From Armatimonadota bacterium (lineage in GTDB: Bacteria > Armatimonadota > Fimbriimonadia > Fimbriimonadales > Fimbriimonadaceae), in the NCBI GenBank assembly GCA_020161505.1, contig JAIUNY010000010.1, positions 40,289-104,288 of the forward strand: DNA of 64,000 nt. The letters run 5' to 3'. This document shows, in pieces, positions 41,879 through 52,269 of the stretch. The translations under genes and the position numbers were made by a program. The stretch's first letter is position 1. Every line of letters starts with the position of its first letter. Under the pieces are notes generated by a model, which was not told where the DNA came from, did no database searches, and worked only from the letters and a program-made list of their open reading frames with translations.

Positions 41879-44109
41879 TGCGACGGCGCTTGATGAAACG
41901 GGCCTTTACCCTGATCGAACTTCTTACGGTGATGGCGATCTCCGCCATCCTCCTCACGATCATTGCGATTCCTGTGGTGCAGAGTTTCAACCTCACCCGG
42001 GCGGCGCAAGGGTTCGCCGATGCTCAAAATCGAGCCAGGATTCTGATCTCGCAGATCGAGCGCGAGATCACGAATTCGGCGGCGGTACGCGATAACTCAG
42101 GCGTGGGCGGCACCCTCATCGTGCGCCTGCCGAACCAAGTCGGCACGCAAGTGAACATTTCGCTGCCTTACACCAAGCTGGATGTCATCAAGCCCGCAGC
42201 GGGTGATCCTTCCAACTTCGCCAACGGAGCCTTTGTCGATCCGGATACGGGCAAAGCTGACCCAACCCTCAGCGCGCCGAAGGGGCAACCCGTGCTCCCG
42301 GGCGCCAAGAGCGACACGGTCGTGCGCTACTTCATCGCGCGACGTGACCCCTTCACCGCTTACAACAATCCTTACCTGCAGCTTCGGCTTCCGGGCGGCG
42401 GCGGGCAGTTTTCGCTCGGTACCGGCGGACGGGATAACCTCTATGTTCTGATGCGTGCCGAGGTTCCGATGTACGTAGTGCGCAACATCGCAGGTATCGA
42501 TACCCGAGTCGTGAACAGCGACTTCTTCTTCGACCTCGACCGAGACGCGGATCCGAACACGACCGGGCCGCTGATGGATGATCCCGCCTTTATGGATCCC
42601 CTGGCTTGGGCCGATTTGGGCATCGCCAACGCGCTGACCTATGCGCTGCCGCAAGCCTACGATCCCGCTGATCGCACGGAAATGGTGAACAACTGGCTCC
42701 GCGAAGCCAGCATTGTTACGGAGTTTAGCCGGTTCGACATGATTCAGCTTCAATACAACAAGCAGAATCGTGAGGTCGTTTTCACCAACGGACTCCCTGC
42801 GGTCACCCCGCTCGTGCGATTCCAACCGACGCGGATGAACCCGGAAGCAGCCAAGGGCATGCTCGCCGTGCGAACAACCGAGGAAACCGACAACAGCGAG
42901 AAGATTGGACCGGAAACCTACGAGACCCAAAATGGCGGCTGGTCGGATCTGTTCATGCAGATCTGGCCGTCGGCGTTCAACCCCGGTTCCGGCCCTGGAG
43001 ACCTTTCCTCGGGTGCGGTTCGCGCCCCGTGGGCAGGTGACCCCACCCTGACCCTGCTCCGCGATGCGACCGGCGACTATCAAATCTTCGGCGTGCCGGG
43101 ACAGGTGTTCAACGTCAGCCTGTACGACCGGCTCTCCAAGAGCGGGGCGCCCTACCCGTTCTACAACTCGGTGAACTGGGCGAATCTCGCGGCAAGCCCG
43201 GCGGCACGCAACCAGTTCATGGCCTTCGCGATCGAGCCGGAGAAGGGCCGCGTTCGCTCCAGCTTTGATATTCGGGAGCACGGCGTGGATGCAACGATTC
43301 CGTTTGAAGACCGTGTGCCTTCCACCACCGGAGCCCAGCCAGGCGTGGTGGTCGGAGCGACGGTCACCCCGACGGATCCCACCTACCAATCTGGTGCGGG
43401 TTGGCAAACCTACACGGGCATCAACCAGCGATTCGCCCGACTCTGGCACGAGTGGGATACTCTGTGGCCCGATGTCAGCCGCGCGCCAGCCCGCGATGAT
43501 CTCGCCAATGGTGTCAAGCGATACATTGATCTGCGGAACATGGTTCAACCGGGCGGAACGACGGTGCCGAGCCCGATCAGCTACGGCCAGTTAGGCCGGG
43601 CGAGCATCGTGCCGGGTAGCGAAGTCATCGTCGGTCCGGATCAAAATCCTGGCCCGAACTATGGTCGCCTTGTGCGCTACACCCGCGTCCCGAACGTGGA
43701 TACGGTGGCGGTTGGCCCAAACCAATACAAGATCAACTACACCGACCGACGCGAACCGGATTGGAACGCCCTGTTCGGATTCACCGGTGGAAGCTACGAC
43801 AAATCGCAGTACAACGGCAACGATTTCCTCTCGGCGATTCTTCAGGCCCGCTACCGCGCCGGTTACGTGGAGTTGAACTCGCGCTTCGGCGAACCCATCC
43901 CTGGCATCGATGTCGGAGCAGCGGGGAACATCTACGTCACTTATCGCTTCCAATTTACTGAGCCGAACGATGTCGTCTCCGTGGACTACGGTTCCACCGA
44001 GCTGATGGAAGTCGTCCTCACGATTCAAAACTATCCGCAGTCGAATCTGCCTAACCCGCAAATCGTGACTGTGAGAGGCTCTGCGGCTGTCCGCAATAAA
44101 GTGCGCTGA
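41878..44109 (+). CDS. Giant PilW-like minor pilin
   Basis: 743 aa. The ATG overlaps the preceding stop (TGATG). MRRRLMKRA precedes FTLIELLTVMAISAILLTII with Glu5. The following FADAQNRARILISQIEREIT resembles the PilW/GspJ pattern, in which the helix is followed by paired Arg/Glu residues. PilW is normally 250-350 aa; this one has an exported domain of about 700 residues. It contains an acidic segment FFFDLDRDADPNTTG that could bind calcium. No database-type domain is recognised. Gene position after PilV-like and before PilX-like supports the assignment. Confidence 0.8.
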   Translation: MRRRLMKRAFTLIELLTVMAISAILLTIIAIPVVQSFNLTRAAQGFADAQNRARILISQIEREITNSAAVRDNSGVGGTLIVRLPNQVGTQVNISLPYTKLDVIKPAAGDPSNFANGAFVDPDTGKADPTLSAPKGQPVLPGAKSDTVVRYFIARRDPFTAYNNPYLQLRLPGGGGQFSLGTGGRDNLYVLMRAEVPMYVVRNIAGIDTRVVNSDFFFDLDRDADPNTTGPLMDDPAFMDPLAWADLGIANALTYALPQAYDPADRTEMVNNWLREASIVTEFSRFDMIQLQYNKQNREVVFTNGLPAVTPLVRFQPTRMNPEAAKGMLAVRTTEETDNSEKIGPETYETQNGGWSDLFMQIWPSAFNPGSGPGDLSSGAVRAPWAGDPTLTLLRDATGDYQIFGVPGQVFNVSLYDRLSKSGAPYPFYNSVNWANLAASPAARNQFMAFAIEPEKGRVRSSFDIREHGVDATIPFEDRVPSTTGAQPGVVVGATVTPTDPTYQSGAGWQTYTGINQRFARLWHEWDTLWPDVSRAPARDDLANGVKRYIDLRNMVQPGGTTVPSPISYGQLGRASIVPGSEVIVGPDQNPGPNYGRLVRYTRVPNVDTVAVGPNQYKINYTDRREPDWNALFGFTGGSYDKSQYNGNDFLSAILQARYRAGYVELNSRFGEPIPGIDVGAAGNIYVTYRFQFTEPNDVVSVDYGSTELMEVVLTIQNYPQSNLPNPQIVTVRGSAAVRNKVR

Positions 44110-44126
44110 CTTTGAGAAATACGACC

Positions 44127-47100
44127 ATGCTTGCACAGATTCGAGTACAACGCCTGCGGGATCGCCGCGCTGGCCAAACCTTGATCATTGCGATTCTCGT
44201 TCTGGGAGTCCTTCTGATCCTTGGTATTGCCTTCGCGGGAATCATCAACCGCAACATCACCGAAACTGGTCGATCGGCTCAGCGCACCGTCGCCTCCGAC
44301 CTTTCACAGGCCGGGGTGAACTACGCGCACGAGCAGATGCTCTACTCCGTCCTTGGCGCCGACTGGCGTCCGCAAGAGACCTTGCCGGATACGGATCTGG
44401 CGGGAAACAGCAAAGATCCTGACGCACTGTATCTGCGACCTGGAACGGGATTCCTCGTCGAAATTGATCCGGTCGGACGGCCTGGTTATACGATTTTCGA
44501 CCGAGGCGGCCCGGACTACCTGGGTGCCTATAGCCGAATCGGATTTGCTCGCGGTCGCTCGCTGGTGCGGGTGCGCTACTCCCCATCGGCTTACGATGCT
44601 TTCGGGGCTCAAACCGGTGCTTTGCGCCAACCGGGACAAGCACGCGGTCACTTGGTGATCGAAAGCGTCGGTCGCGCGGGTGCCCTCGACGACCAAGGCA
44701 AGGTTGACCCGAGCCGACTGCTCCAACGCTCGGTGCAAGTCACCGGGTTTGCCGACGGCAATGCGCTCCGCGATGGACTCGGCGCGATCAAGGCCGCCGA
44801 TGCCTCGGTCACCAACAGCCGACGACTTGTGGCGTTCGCCTCGATTGGCCTGCTCGAATCAGCTCGCTACATCGGCAACAAGAATAAGGAGACCCGGCCG
44901 ATCGAAGTTGGCTTCCCGGTCGTGAACTCCGCGAGTGCGCTTTGGAGCCAAAACGTCAATGTGGGCGTCAGCTACGAAGGCGCCTCGGTGGCGGTGCCGC
45001 AGCAATTTGGTGCCAATGCCTCCGGAGCGGCGAACGTTCCGGTGAACCAAGGCCGCTGGGATCTGCTTCCCGGTGGGGGCAGCCTCTTCGCCAACGGCGA
45101 AGTACTTGTCCACGGCGTGAATGAGGTCTTCCTCAACCGATCCCTGGGTGAATCGTGGATCGCCTCTGGCGGCATTCGACCGGCGAATAATATCTCGTCG
45201 CTCACTTTCCAGAATTTCAGCCTCAACGCTCCGGCAACGTCTTGGGTGAATACCCTCGGTGCTTTGACCCTGACGGGCAACCAGTTCGACAGCCGAAACG
45301 GTCAGTTCCGAACTCTCGGCGGAGCCCTGCGCGATGGCCGCGATGCGGTTGACGTGAACGGCTTCCAACGAGGCGTCGCCCGAAAAGAGCCGCCGAGCAT
45401 CACGATCACGGATCCTCAAAACGGTCTGAACCGCTACCGCGAGCTCACTCGCCGAACGGGCCCTCTTACCGCGAATGGTCTGACGATTGGTGAGTTCGGC
45501 TACGGCGAAGGTGTCTACGTGGCTTCGGACGAGCGCGGGAACCGAAAAACGGCCGATCAACGCAAGGCCCTCGATCCGCTCAAGACCCTGCCGAACGACT
45601 GGTTGAACCCGAACAACGGCGCGACCCAAGGTTGGCAAGGCCCGTACTACGTGCCGATCGCGCCCCACGTGCGCTTCCTCGCCGATGGTTTTGAAATCCG
45701 TCTCGATGCACGCAGTGCGAACAAATTCTGGAAGGATCCTCGAACCGGTGCCGATACGAGCCGTACGACGTGCCGCTTCTATGTCCGCGAAGTCGCTGGT
45801 AAGACATACATTGTCAACGACATCACCAACGCTGGTTTCGATCCGAACACGGGCGACTGGGTGGGCAACGGTCAAGAATTCAATGGGGTGCTGCTGTTCG
45901 AAGGCGATGTCCGGGTTCGCGGCGTCATTCCGACGGACGTTCAACTCAGCCTCGTCTCGATGGGAACGATCTATGTGGATGGCAGCATCGTCAAGGGCAC
46001 TTTTGATCCTTGGACCGATGTGACGCTCACTCGACCGAGCCGCTCGATGCTCGCCTTGCTTGCTCGCGACTACGTGGCGGTCAACACGACGCAGTTCTTC
46101 GCTCCGGCGGTTGGCCAAACGATCCAGGCTAAGACGGTTGATCCTCTGCCGAACACGCCGAATCCGATCGAGCTCCAAACGTCGCAAGACGTGACGCTGG
46201 AATCGCAGTTCCTGCTGAATCCGGTTGGCAACAATCCGGCTCTTTGGACCCCGGCCTCGCTGCAATACACGACGGCGAACACGAATGCGCCGCTGAGCAC
46301 TTACATGCTCATGACGGTATCGGCAGATGACAATGGCCCGACGTTCTTCTCGATGGATCTGCTCACGGGAACCTTCCAAGATCTCGCGCCGACTTCGACT
46401 CGCTATCAGTTTGAGTCTTACGTCACCTACGGAATCGGAGCAGCCCTGACCCTGGAATCGCGCAACGGTGCGGTCTCGCTCTTCGGATCGCCGTTCCCGG
46501 ACAACATTCCGCTCTACGGTCTGGTGGATCCCACCATCAACTCCTATCCGAAGTTTGAAACGTTCGCCATGCCGATCGTGGATCGCGCCTTGGCGGGGAA
46601 TTTCCAAGCCTACAGCTCCGCTGTTCGAAAGATTCGAGCGAATGCAGGCAATCCGAACGGACAATACGAGCTGAGCGTCCAAGATCCGAACTTCTTCCGA
46701 CTCGCGATCGATCCGGCGGGCAACGCCGCGACCAAGAATGGTCTGATTGCTAAAACGGCGATCACTCCGTTCGATGTTCGCATCGAAGCCGTGATGTATG
46801 CGGAAAATGGCTCGTTCTTCGTGATCCCTGGCACCTGGTTCAACCAGAACGTCGAAGACACGCGCACCGCGTTTGTCGAAAGCTACACCCCGGGTGACAC
46901 CAGCGACGACCTGAACGCAGCCGTTCTGGACTACGATGCCGGTGCCACGACGACCCTCAACGGCAACACGGTCAACCGACTCGTGCTCGCTCAATCTCGA
47001 CGCTTCGAGCGCTATGGCAACTCGCCGGAAGTGCCGTTCTACGCCGAGCCGATGGCGGTGCGGATCAGCATTGTCGGTTCGGTCAGCGAGAGCATGCCGG

Positions 47101-47408
47101 CTCCGATGAGCCAGCAAGCCGAGTGGCTGAAGAAGTGGGGCTGGATGCCGCGCCGCATCGGCGGCACGGGCTTGCTCCTCCCGGCGCAGCACGTTCCGAC
47201 GGGCTACAACGTCGCGGGTAACCCAGCCGTGCCGAACCTCTCGATCAACTACGATCCGATTCTCGCAACCGCCGCGATCCCCGTGACGGCTGCCCCGACC
47301 TCTGATTTGGCGGCTGTCCGCACCGACGCAGCGGGAAGAATTCTTCCTCCTGCACCCCGATTGCCGGTTAGCCCAACCCTGGCTTACTTTGGAGATTCCA
47401 ACCCGTGA
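44127..47408 (+). CDS. Giant PilX-like minor pilin
   Basis: 1093 aa from the ATG at 44127; a TTG at 44112 would add five residues. The N-terminus has a basic stretch (RVQRLRDRRAG) and the hydrophobic helix QTLIIAILVLGVLLILGIAF, followed by ITETGRSAQRTVASDLSQAG. This matches PilX/GspK-type minor pilins, in which Glu5 is missing and the start after the leader is Q/A-rich. The ~1000-residue exported part is Asn/Gly-rich and mostly predicted beta, with repeated phrases such as GASVAVPQQFGANASGAANV. PilX is normally 170-200 aa. It reads directly into the next gene by a GTGA overlap. Confidence 0.75.
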   Translation: MLAQIRVQRLRDRRAGQTLIIAILVLGVLLILGIAFAGIINRNITETGRSAQRTVASDLSQAGVNYAHEQMLYSVLGADWRPQETLPDTDLAGNSKDPDALYLRPGTGFLVEIDPVGRPGYTIFDRGGPDYLGAYSRIGFARGRSLVRVRYSPSAYDAFGAQTGALRQPGQARGHLVIESVGRAGALDDQGKVDPSRLLQRSVQVTGFADGNALRDGLGAIKAADASVTNSRRLVAFASIGLLESARYIGNKNKETRPIEVGFPVVNSASALWSQNVNVGVSYEGASVAVPQQFGANASGAANVPVNQGRWDLLPGGGSLFANGEVLVHGVNEVFLNRSLGESWIASGGIRPANNISSLTFQNFSLNAPATSWVNTLGALTLTGNQFDSRNGQFRTLGGALRDGRDAVDVNGFQRGVARKEPPSITITDPQNGLNRYRELTRRTGPLTANGLTIGEFGYGEGVYVASDERGNRKTADQRKALDPLKTLPNDWLNPNNGATQGWQGPYYVPIAPHVRFLADGFEIRLDARSANKFWKDPRTGADTSRTTCRFYVREVAGKTYIVNDITNAGFDPNTGDWVGNGQEFNGVLLFEGDVRVRGVIPTDVQLSLVSMGTIYVDGSIVKGTFDPWTDVTLTRPSRSMLALLARDYVAVNTTQFFAPAVGQTIQAKTVDPLPNTPNPIELQTSQDVTLESQFLLNPVGNNPALWTPASLQYTTANTNAPLSTYMLMTVSADDNGPTFFSMDLLTGTFQDLAPTSTRYQFESYVTYGIGAALTLESRNGAVSLFGSPFPDNIPLYGLVDPTINSYPKFETFAMPIVDRALAGNFQAYSSAVRKIRANAGNPNGQYELSVQDPNFFRLAIDPAGNAATKNGLIAKTAITPFDVRIEAVMYAENGSFFVIPGTWFNQNVEDTRTAFVESYTPGDTSDDLNAAVLDYDAGATTTLNGNTVNRLVLAQSRRFERYGNSPEVPFYAEPMAVRISIVGSVSESMPAPMSQQAEWLKKWGWMPRRIGGTGLLLPAQHVPTGYNVAGNPAVPNLSINYDPILATAAIPVTAAPTSDLAAVRTDAAGRILPPAPRLPVSPTLAYFGDSNP

Positions 47409-50400
47409 GATCTATCCGAACGCTCTCTCTCTTGACCGCTCTGGCGGGGGCCACTCTGGCCCTCGCCCAGCCGGTCAGTTATGCCACCAAAACGGTGAAT
47501 ATCCGTGCGGGGGTTCTGATTGCTGATAGTCAAGCTGCCGCAGGCATCGGGAACTTTAACCCGGCGCCCCACGTGTGGAGCGTTTTCGGATCGGACAATC
47601 TCGTCAAGCCCGCTGACTGGGTTGTGGATTCCCCGAGCGCGATGCGTCGCCTCACCGAATCGGGAGCTGCACGCTGGGGCCTCGCTGCGTCAAACGCGGG
47701 CGACAATCTCAACAAGAACAGCGCTCCCTACTGGGAAGTCATTCTGAGCCAGTCCACGGCGGACTCCCTCAGCGAATTCGATATCCTCTCCCTCAGTGTT
47801 CGCACGAGGCTTGTGATGAGCCCGGCCGAGCGCGAGAACCTGCGCCGGTACATCGACCAAGGCGGAATTCTCTGGATCGACGTCGCGCCGAGCGGCACGT
47901 TCCCGGTCATTGATGCCGCGCAAAGCAGCCCGGTTCCGTTCGTCTTGCAAAACGATGGCGCGGTTCCCGCCGTTGACGTTTTCCACCCTGCTCTCACCCG
48001 GCCCAACCGGATCACGCAATCCGAATTCAACAGCACCGTTTTCCCGAACAACGCTGCTCGGAGCTTCCGACGGCTCTCTACCGCTGATCTCGGAGGGGCC
48101 CTGCAAAGTCTCCTCCTCGGCTCGGCCAACGAGAGTCGATTCGATCCTGTTTCGCTCACCGCGAACGGAGCCACGATGGGTGTTGCCCAGATTGGCGACG
48201 GCTATCTCGTCGTCACCTCCCGTGGGGTTCAGAGCACCCTGACGCGCACCACCAACGGCGCGGGCCAGGCGGTGGAGAACTTCGGGTTCTTTGCCGGTGC
48301 GCCTCTGAAGGATCGCGGTTATGTCGCCTCGACCAAGCTCGTCACCAACATCCTTTCGCTGAGCTCTCGGTTCAGCGGCAAAGGTGGAGGATCGCGCAAC
48401 AGCAACTCGCTGAGCACCACGCTTCGCGCGCCGCTGCTCAAGAAGTTTGTCGCTGGCCCCTCGGGCCTGGCGAAGGGAACCCCCGCGCTGTTCAATGGTC
48501 GAACCGTGGTTCGCCTCGGCGACCGACTCTACGTGTACGATTCGGAAAGCAATCGCGACCTCGATCGCGATGGTAACCCGGACGATGGCATCGTCGATCC
48601 GGTGGGAAGCCCGTTCGACTTGCTCTGGATCAGCGAATCGATGACCGATATCTCCGATCCGGTGGTGATCGAAGTCGCGGGCGCGACTCGGGCCGAACAG
48701 GTCTGGGTGGTCGGAACGGATAGCGTCGTCCGAGGCTTCGACCTCAACGCAGCCGGCGCAGCTGATCCGCTGAACGTCAATCCGTTCGCGACGATCAATC
48801 CTCCCGCGAATACCGCGACCAATGCGACCCCGTTTGCGCCGACCTACCACGAAGGAGTGCTTTATATCACCGACTTCCGCGGAACGCTCGGTTCGACCCA
48901 GGGCCGCATCTGGGCGATTAACCCGCGTCGTGCGGATGCAGGGGATGGCAATCAATCGAAGGATGTCGACGACAACGGCCCTGGCGCAGGAAACTTTGAG
49001 TGGGTTGTCGGAGGATCGAACCGATTCCGAACTCCTGGTGCCTCGGCAACGATTGGCTACATCCCGATCCAAGATTCCAGCGAAGGCAGCGACCGCGTCG
49101 CCTACATCGGCACCAGCCGAACCGGGGCCGACAACTTTGCTCCTCAACTGGTGAGTATCTGGCTCGGCGCACGCGGCGAAGTCCCGACGAACGTTCAGCT
49201 CGCCGGTCCGGCGCTGAATGTGACAACGCGAGCCGCGTTGCAAGCTCTGCCGATCTCATTGGCCCAAGGAGACGATGCTCCGTTTGGTCTTCGACTCCAA
49301 GTCTTGATCAATGATGCGGGCAACGTCCGCCTGCTCAGTGATGCGGAACTTCAGTCTTACTTCACCAACACGATCCTTCAGCCGTCGAACGGACAGCTCA
49401 GCTTCACGCTGACCGGTGCCGGAACAGGTTCGGGAATCGACTGGGATGGTACGGCTACTCCCGCGACTACCGACGATGCGGCCTACCGGCTCGACTACAC
49501 GATTGACTGGACAGTCGGCGCGGCCGGTGCCGACAACTACATTCGCGGTTTCATCACCGTGGTCGATACGGCGACGGCTTCGCTTCGGCTTGCTTCCGCC
49601 CCCGCTTTGAGTGAGAACGGCAACGTTGGCTTTATTGTCAACAGCCCCACCGGAGGCACGTTCTATAACTTCTCCGAGCAAGGTCGTGGATCTTTCTTCG
49701 TCAAGTCGAGATTCGAGTTCCACAACGCTCTCACCAGCTTGGGTCTCTCCAGCGGTACGGTCGGATACCCCTCATCGGTGATCGATAACGATGAGCTCGT
49801 GCGACTTCTGCCGTTCTTGAACTCCCCGCTCCGCAATATTCAGCCAATCGGCATCGCGGCGAAGGGCGATACGTTCTATGTCACCGCTTCGGGCGTCAAG
49901 TCGATTGGCCCCGCGACCAGCCCGACCTCCGTCTTGATTGCTTTCAACGCGAATCCGAACCCATTGGAATTCCAGATCGAGACCGGTGGTCAGGTAGATA
50001 ACAACTTCGTGATTCGGCAACCCGACCTGGCGCGAAGCGGCAACAAGACCGCCCCCGAGGTGAGCAGCGGGGTTCCGGGCAACTCCTTCTCGGTGGAGCC
50101 GATCCCGAATACAACTCGGGCCCGCATCACCATGCGGTCGCTCAGCAATTCGACTCGAGACAACCTCGGAGCGTGCCTTGCCAACAACCTGCCGGTGATC
50201 ATCGTGCGGAATGGCCAGACCGAAACTCTGATCGAGCCGGAAGCTCCTGCCAACAACGGCCGGTTCATCACGGGCCGATCCTCCGGTCGCTGGAACCACG
50301 TTCGCTGGTACACAGTCATGAACGGCTACGACGTTCAAGTGTCGCCGGTTGTGACGGGCTCCACGATGTTCGTTGCCGGCCGTAGCCTCCTGCCTTCGAT

Positions 50401-52249
50401 CCTGGCGACCGGTGTGCCGGGTGCCTTCGATGGCTTGGTCTTCGGACTCGATAGCGCGATCAGCCCGGATGATCCTCACCTGTTCTCGACCCCTGGTCGA
50501 CCTTGGGTGAGCCAACTCTGGACTCTGCGCTACGCACCGAATCCCGGTAACGCAACTCCCTTCAACTTCGACCAAATGGAACCGGCTCAGGTCGTTCGCT
50601 GGCCGCAGTTCAAGGGTATCCAGAGCTTCGATGATCTGCGCATTCGGATCCTGCAAGCCACCCTCGGCGATTCGTCGGTGAGCGGACTGGCGGCGGGTGA
50701 TGGATCCTTGGCGGTCACGGGCGACGGGTTCTTGTCTACTTTCGGTCGGAGCGACTTCATGGTCGTCGACTCGGGCCGGGTGAGCCGGTTTGATCCGAGC
50801 GGAAACCCTCTCTGGTCGACGGAAGCGACCTTCTTCAGCGGACCCGGTGCCGATCGTACGACGGCGGAATCCCCGCGACCCCTCAGCGAACCGAGCCGGG
50901 TCTACCCAGATGGCGACAACGGTTACGTGATGGTCGATCCGGGCAACGACGCCGTGCTTCGAGTGGATTCGGCGGGCCGTGAGACGCGCACGCTGCGATC
51001 CATTCGCATGCATCCCGACGCCTATGGCCGAGTGGATGCCGCCCGACCCGAGAACTCCCCGAGGGGTGCTCAGGCCGGTGCGCCGCTGCTTCTGCGACAA
51101 CCGCGCGATGTTCGATTCTGGACGACTTCCGTGTCAGCGGCGGATGTCCAACGACTCTTCCCGAGCGAAGGCGCGTATCGCACCTACCGCAACGAGCGAT
51201 GGGATCACTGGCTGATCGCCGATTCAGGCAACAACCGGGTCATCGAAGTCATTGACCGCTACGAACTGGATGCCAGCAATCGTGTGATCGGACTGGTTCG
51301 CTATCGCGATCCGGCTGGTGACGAAGGCGATGGCCTCGCTCCCGCGCAGGGCATTCTGTGGTGGCACACTCCGGAAGAGTTCAGCACCACGCGCTACTCA
51401 TTCAACTCGATTGATCGAACCTCCGTCGAGCTCCCGAGCGGTGCTGTCCGCACGGTCTTCGCGATGGGCTTTGGCAACGTTCAGCCGAGCTCGCGCACCT
51501 TTGGCCTCGATACCAACCCGGCTCCGTCGGGCGGGCCTGGTCAAGATGCTGCGAGCGGCTACGGTGGAGTCCTCCTCTACGATGGGCCGGATACCAAGGT
51601 CATCCGCGAATTCATCGTGCCGAACTTGGTGGGGAATATCTTCCTCACGCAAGCCGGAGCGGGGAACCCGTTCACCTTCAGCAGTTCGCCACGCGAAGAG
51701 CGCCGACTCGGTCTCTCCGGACTTCGATCCGTGACGGTGAAGTACGTCAGCGGCCCCTCCGGCGCGCCGGTTCTCACCGTCATGCTGAGCCTTGATAGCG
51801 GCGTCTACGAGGTTTGGCAAGATCCGAGCACCCCGGCCGATCTGCGCTGGAAAGTGCGCTGGATGCTGCCTCGGGAAGCCTACGCCACGATGCGGATTCG
51901 AGATCTCGGATTCGCCGCGAGCTACACGCTCGCTGATCTCGATGGCAATCCGCTGCAGTTCCAACCGATGCATGCCCGCCGACTTGAGAGCGGAGACGTT
52001 CTGCTTGTGAACGGCTATGCCGGTCAAAAGCGGTCGCGCAACGGCGCGAACGCGACGCTCAGCGAATTCAATGGCGAAGTGCTGATCGTCGACGGTCGAT
52101 TTGTCGGAGCAGGCGCGGGCAACCTCGAACCTGGCTTCAACCTCAACCGTCCGAACTTGGGCTTCAACGCCCTTAGTGTCTTGTTCGAACTTCCGCCGGT
52201 GCAGGGCATCCGCGGAATCGTTCGCCCGGTCTTTGCGGAGCGGCAATAA
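47405..52249 (+). CDS. Giant secreted beta-propeller protein, PilY1 position
   Basis: 1614 aa with a GTG start overlapping the PilX-like stop. A Sec signal peptide is visible: basic start MRSIR, then TLSLLTALAGATLALAQ. Residues ~130-165 (SPAERENLRRYIDQGGILWI) resemble GATase-like fold proteins with a flexible chamber. A calcium-type loop NRDLDRDGNPDDG follows near 380, and several propeller-like segments: VWVVGTDSVVRGFDLNAAG, and a region near 1200-1320 with NHL-like repeats (LLRQPRDVRF, HWLIADSGNNRVIEVIDRYE). Its position after FimU-, PilV-, PilW- and PilX-like genes is that of PilY1, a pilus tip adhesin. Sequence similarity to PilY1 itself is not visible, so the role rests on synteny and fold type. 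Confidence 0.7.
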   Translation: MRSIRTLSLLTALAGATLALAQPVSYATKTVNIRAGVLIADSQAAAGIGNFNPAPHVWSVFGSDNLVKPADWVVDSPSAMRRLTESGAARWGLAASNAGDNLNKNSAPYWEVILSQSTADSLSEFDILSLSVRTRLVMSPAERENLRRYIDQGGILWIDVAPSGTFPVIDAAQSSPVPFVLQNDGAVPAVDVFHPALTRPNRITQSEFNSTVFPNNAARSFRRLSTADLGGALQSLLLGSANESRFDPVSLTANGATMGVAQIGDGYLVVTSRGVQSTLTRTTNGAGQAVENFGFFAGAPLKDRGYVASTKLVTNILSLSSRFSGKGGGSRNSNSLSTTLRAPLLKKFVAGPSGLAKGTPALFNGRTVVRLGDRLYVYDSESNRDLDRDGNPDDGIVDPVGSPFDLLWISESMTDISDPVVIEVAGATRAEQVWVVGTDSVVRGFDLNAAGAADPLNVNPFATINPPANTATNATPFAPTYHEGVLYITDFRGTLGSTQGRIWAINPRRADAGDGNQSKDVDDNGPGAGNFEWVVGGSNRFRTPGASATIGYIPIQDSSEGSDRVAYIGTSRTGADNFAPQLVSIWLGARGEVPTNVQLAGPALNVTTRAALQALPISLAQGDDAPFGLRLQVLINDAGNVRLLSDAELQSYFTNTILQPSNGQLSFTLTGAGTGSGIDWDGTATPATTDDAAYRLDYTIDWTVGAAGADNYIRGFITVVDTATASLRLASAPALSENGNVGFIVNSPTGGTFYNFSEQGRGSFFVKSRFEFHNALTSLGLSSGTVGYPSSVIDNDELVRLLPFLNSPLRNIQPIGIAAKGDTFYVTASGVKSIGPATSPTSVLIAFNANPNPLEFQIETGGQVDNNFVIRQPDLARSGNKTAPEVSSGVPGNSFSVEPIPNTTRARITMRSLSNSTRDNLGACLANNLPVIIVRNGQTETLIEPEAPANNGRFITGRSSGRWNHVRWYTVMNGYDVQVSPVVTGSTMFVAGRSLLPSILATGVPGAFDGLVFGLDSAISPDDPHLFSTPGRPWVSQLWTLRYAPNPGNATPFNFDQMEPAQVVRWPQFKGIQSFDDLRIRILQATLGDSSVSGLAAGDGSLAVTGDGFLSTFGRSDFMVVDSGRVSRFDPSGNPLWSTEATFFSGPGADRTTAESPRPLSEPSRVYPDGDNGYVMVDPGNDAVLRVDSAGRETRTLRSIRMHPDAYGRVDAARPENSPRGAQAGAPLLLRQPRDVRFWTTSVSAADVQRLFPSEGAYRTYRNERWDHWLIADSGNNRVIEVIDRYELDASNRVIGLVRYRDPAGDEGDGLAPAQGILWWHTPEEFSTTRYSFNSIDRTSVELPSGAVRTVFAMGFGNVQPSSRTFGLDTNPAPSGGPGQDAASGYGGVLLYDGPDTKVIREFIVPNLVGNIFLTQAGAGNPFTFSSSPREERRLGLSGLRSVTVKYVSGPSGAPVLTVMLSLDSGVYEVWQDPSTPADLRWKVRWMLPREAYATMRIRDLGFAASYTLADLDGNPLQFQPMHARRLESGDVLLVNGYAGQKRSRNGANATLSEFNGEVLIVDGRFVGAGAGNLEPGFNLNRPNLGFNALSVLFELPPVQGIRGIVRPVFAERQ

Positions 52250-52269
52250 CAATCATGAAGGAGCACAAA

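Noticed and set aside
44859..47192. A 777-codon open frame on the minus strand, antisense to the PilX-like gene
   Set aside because: Arg/Glu/His-rich composition with no motif; it is the mirror of codon bias in the real plus-strand gene, which has a pilin signal and overlaps both neighbours by design.
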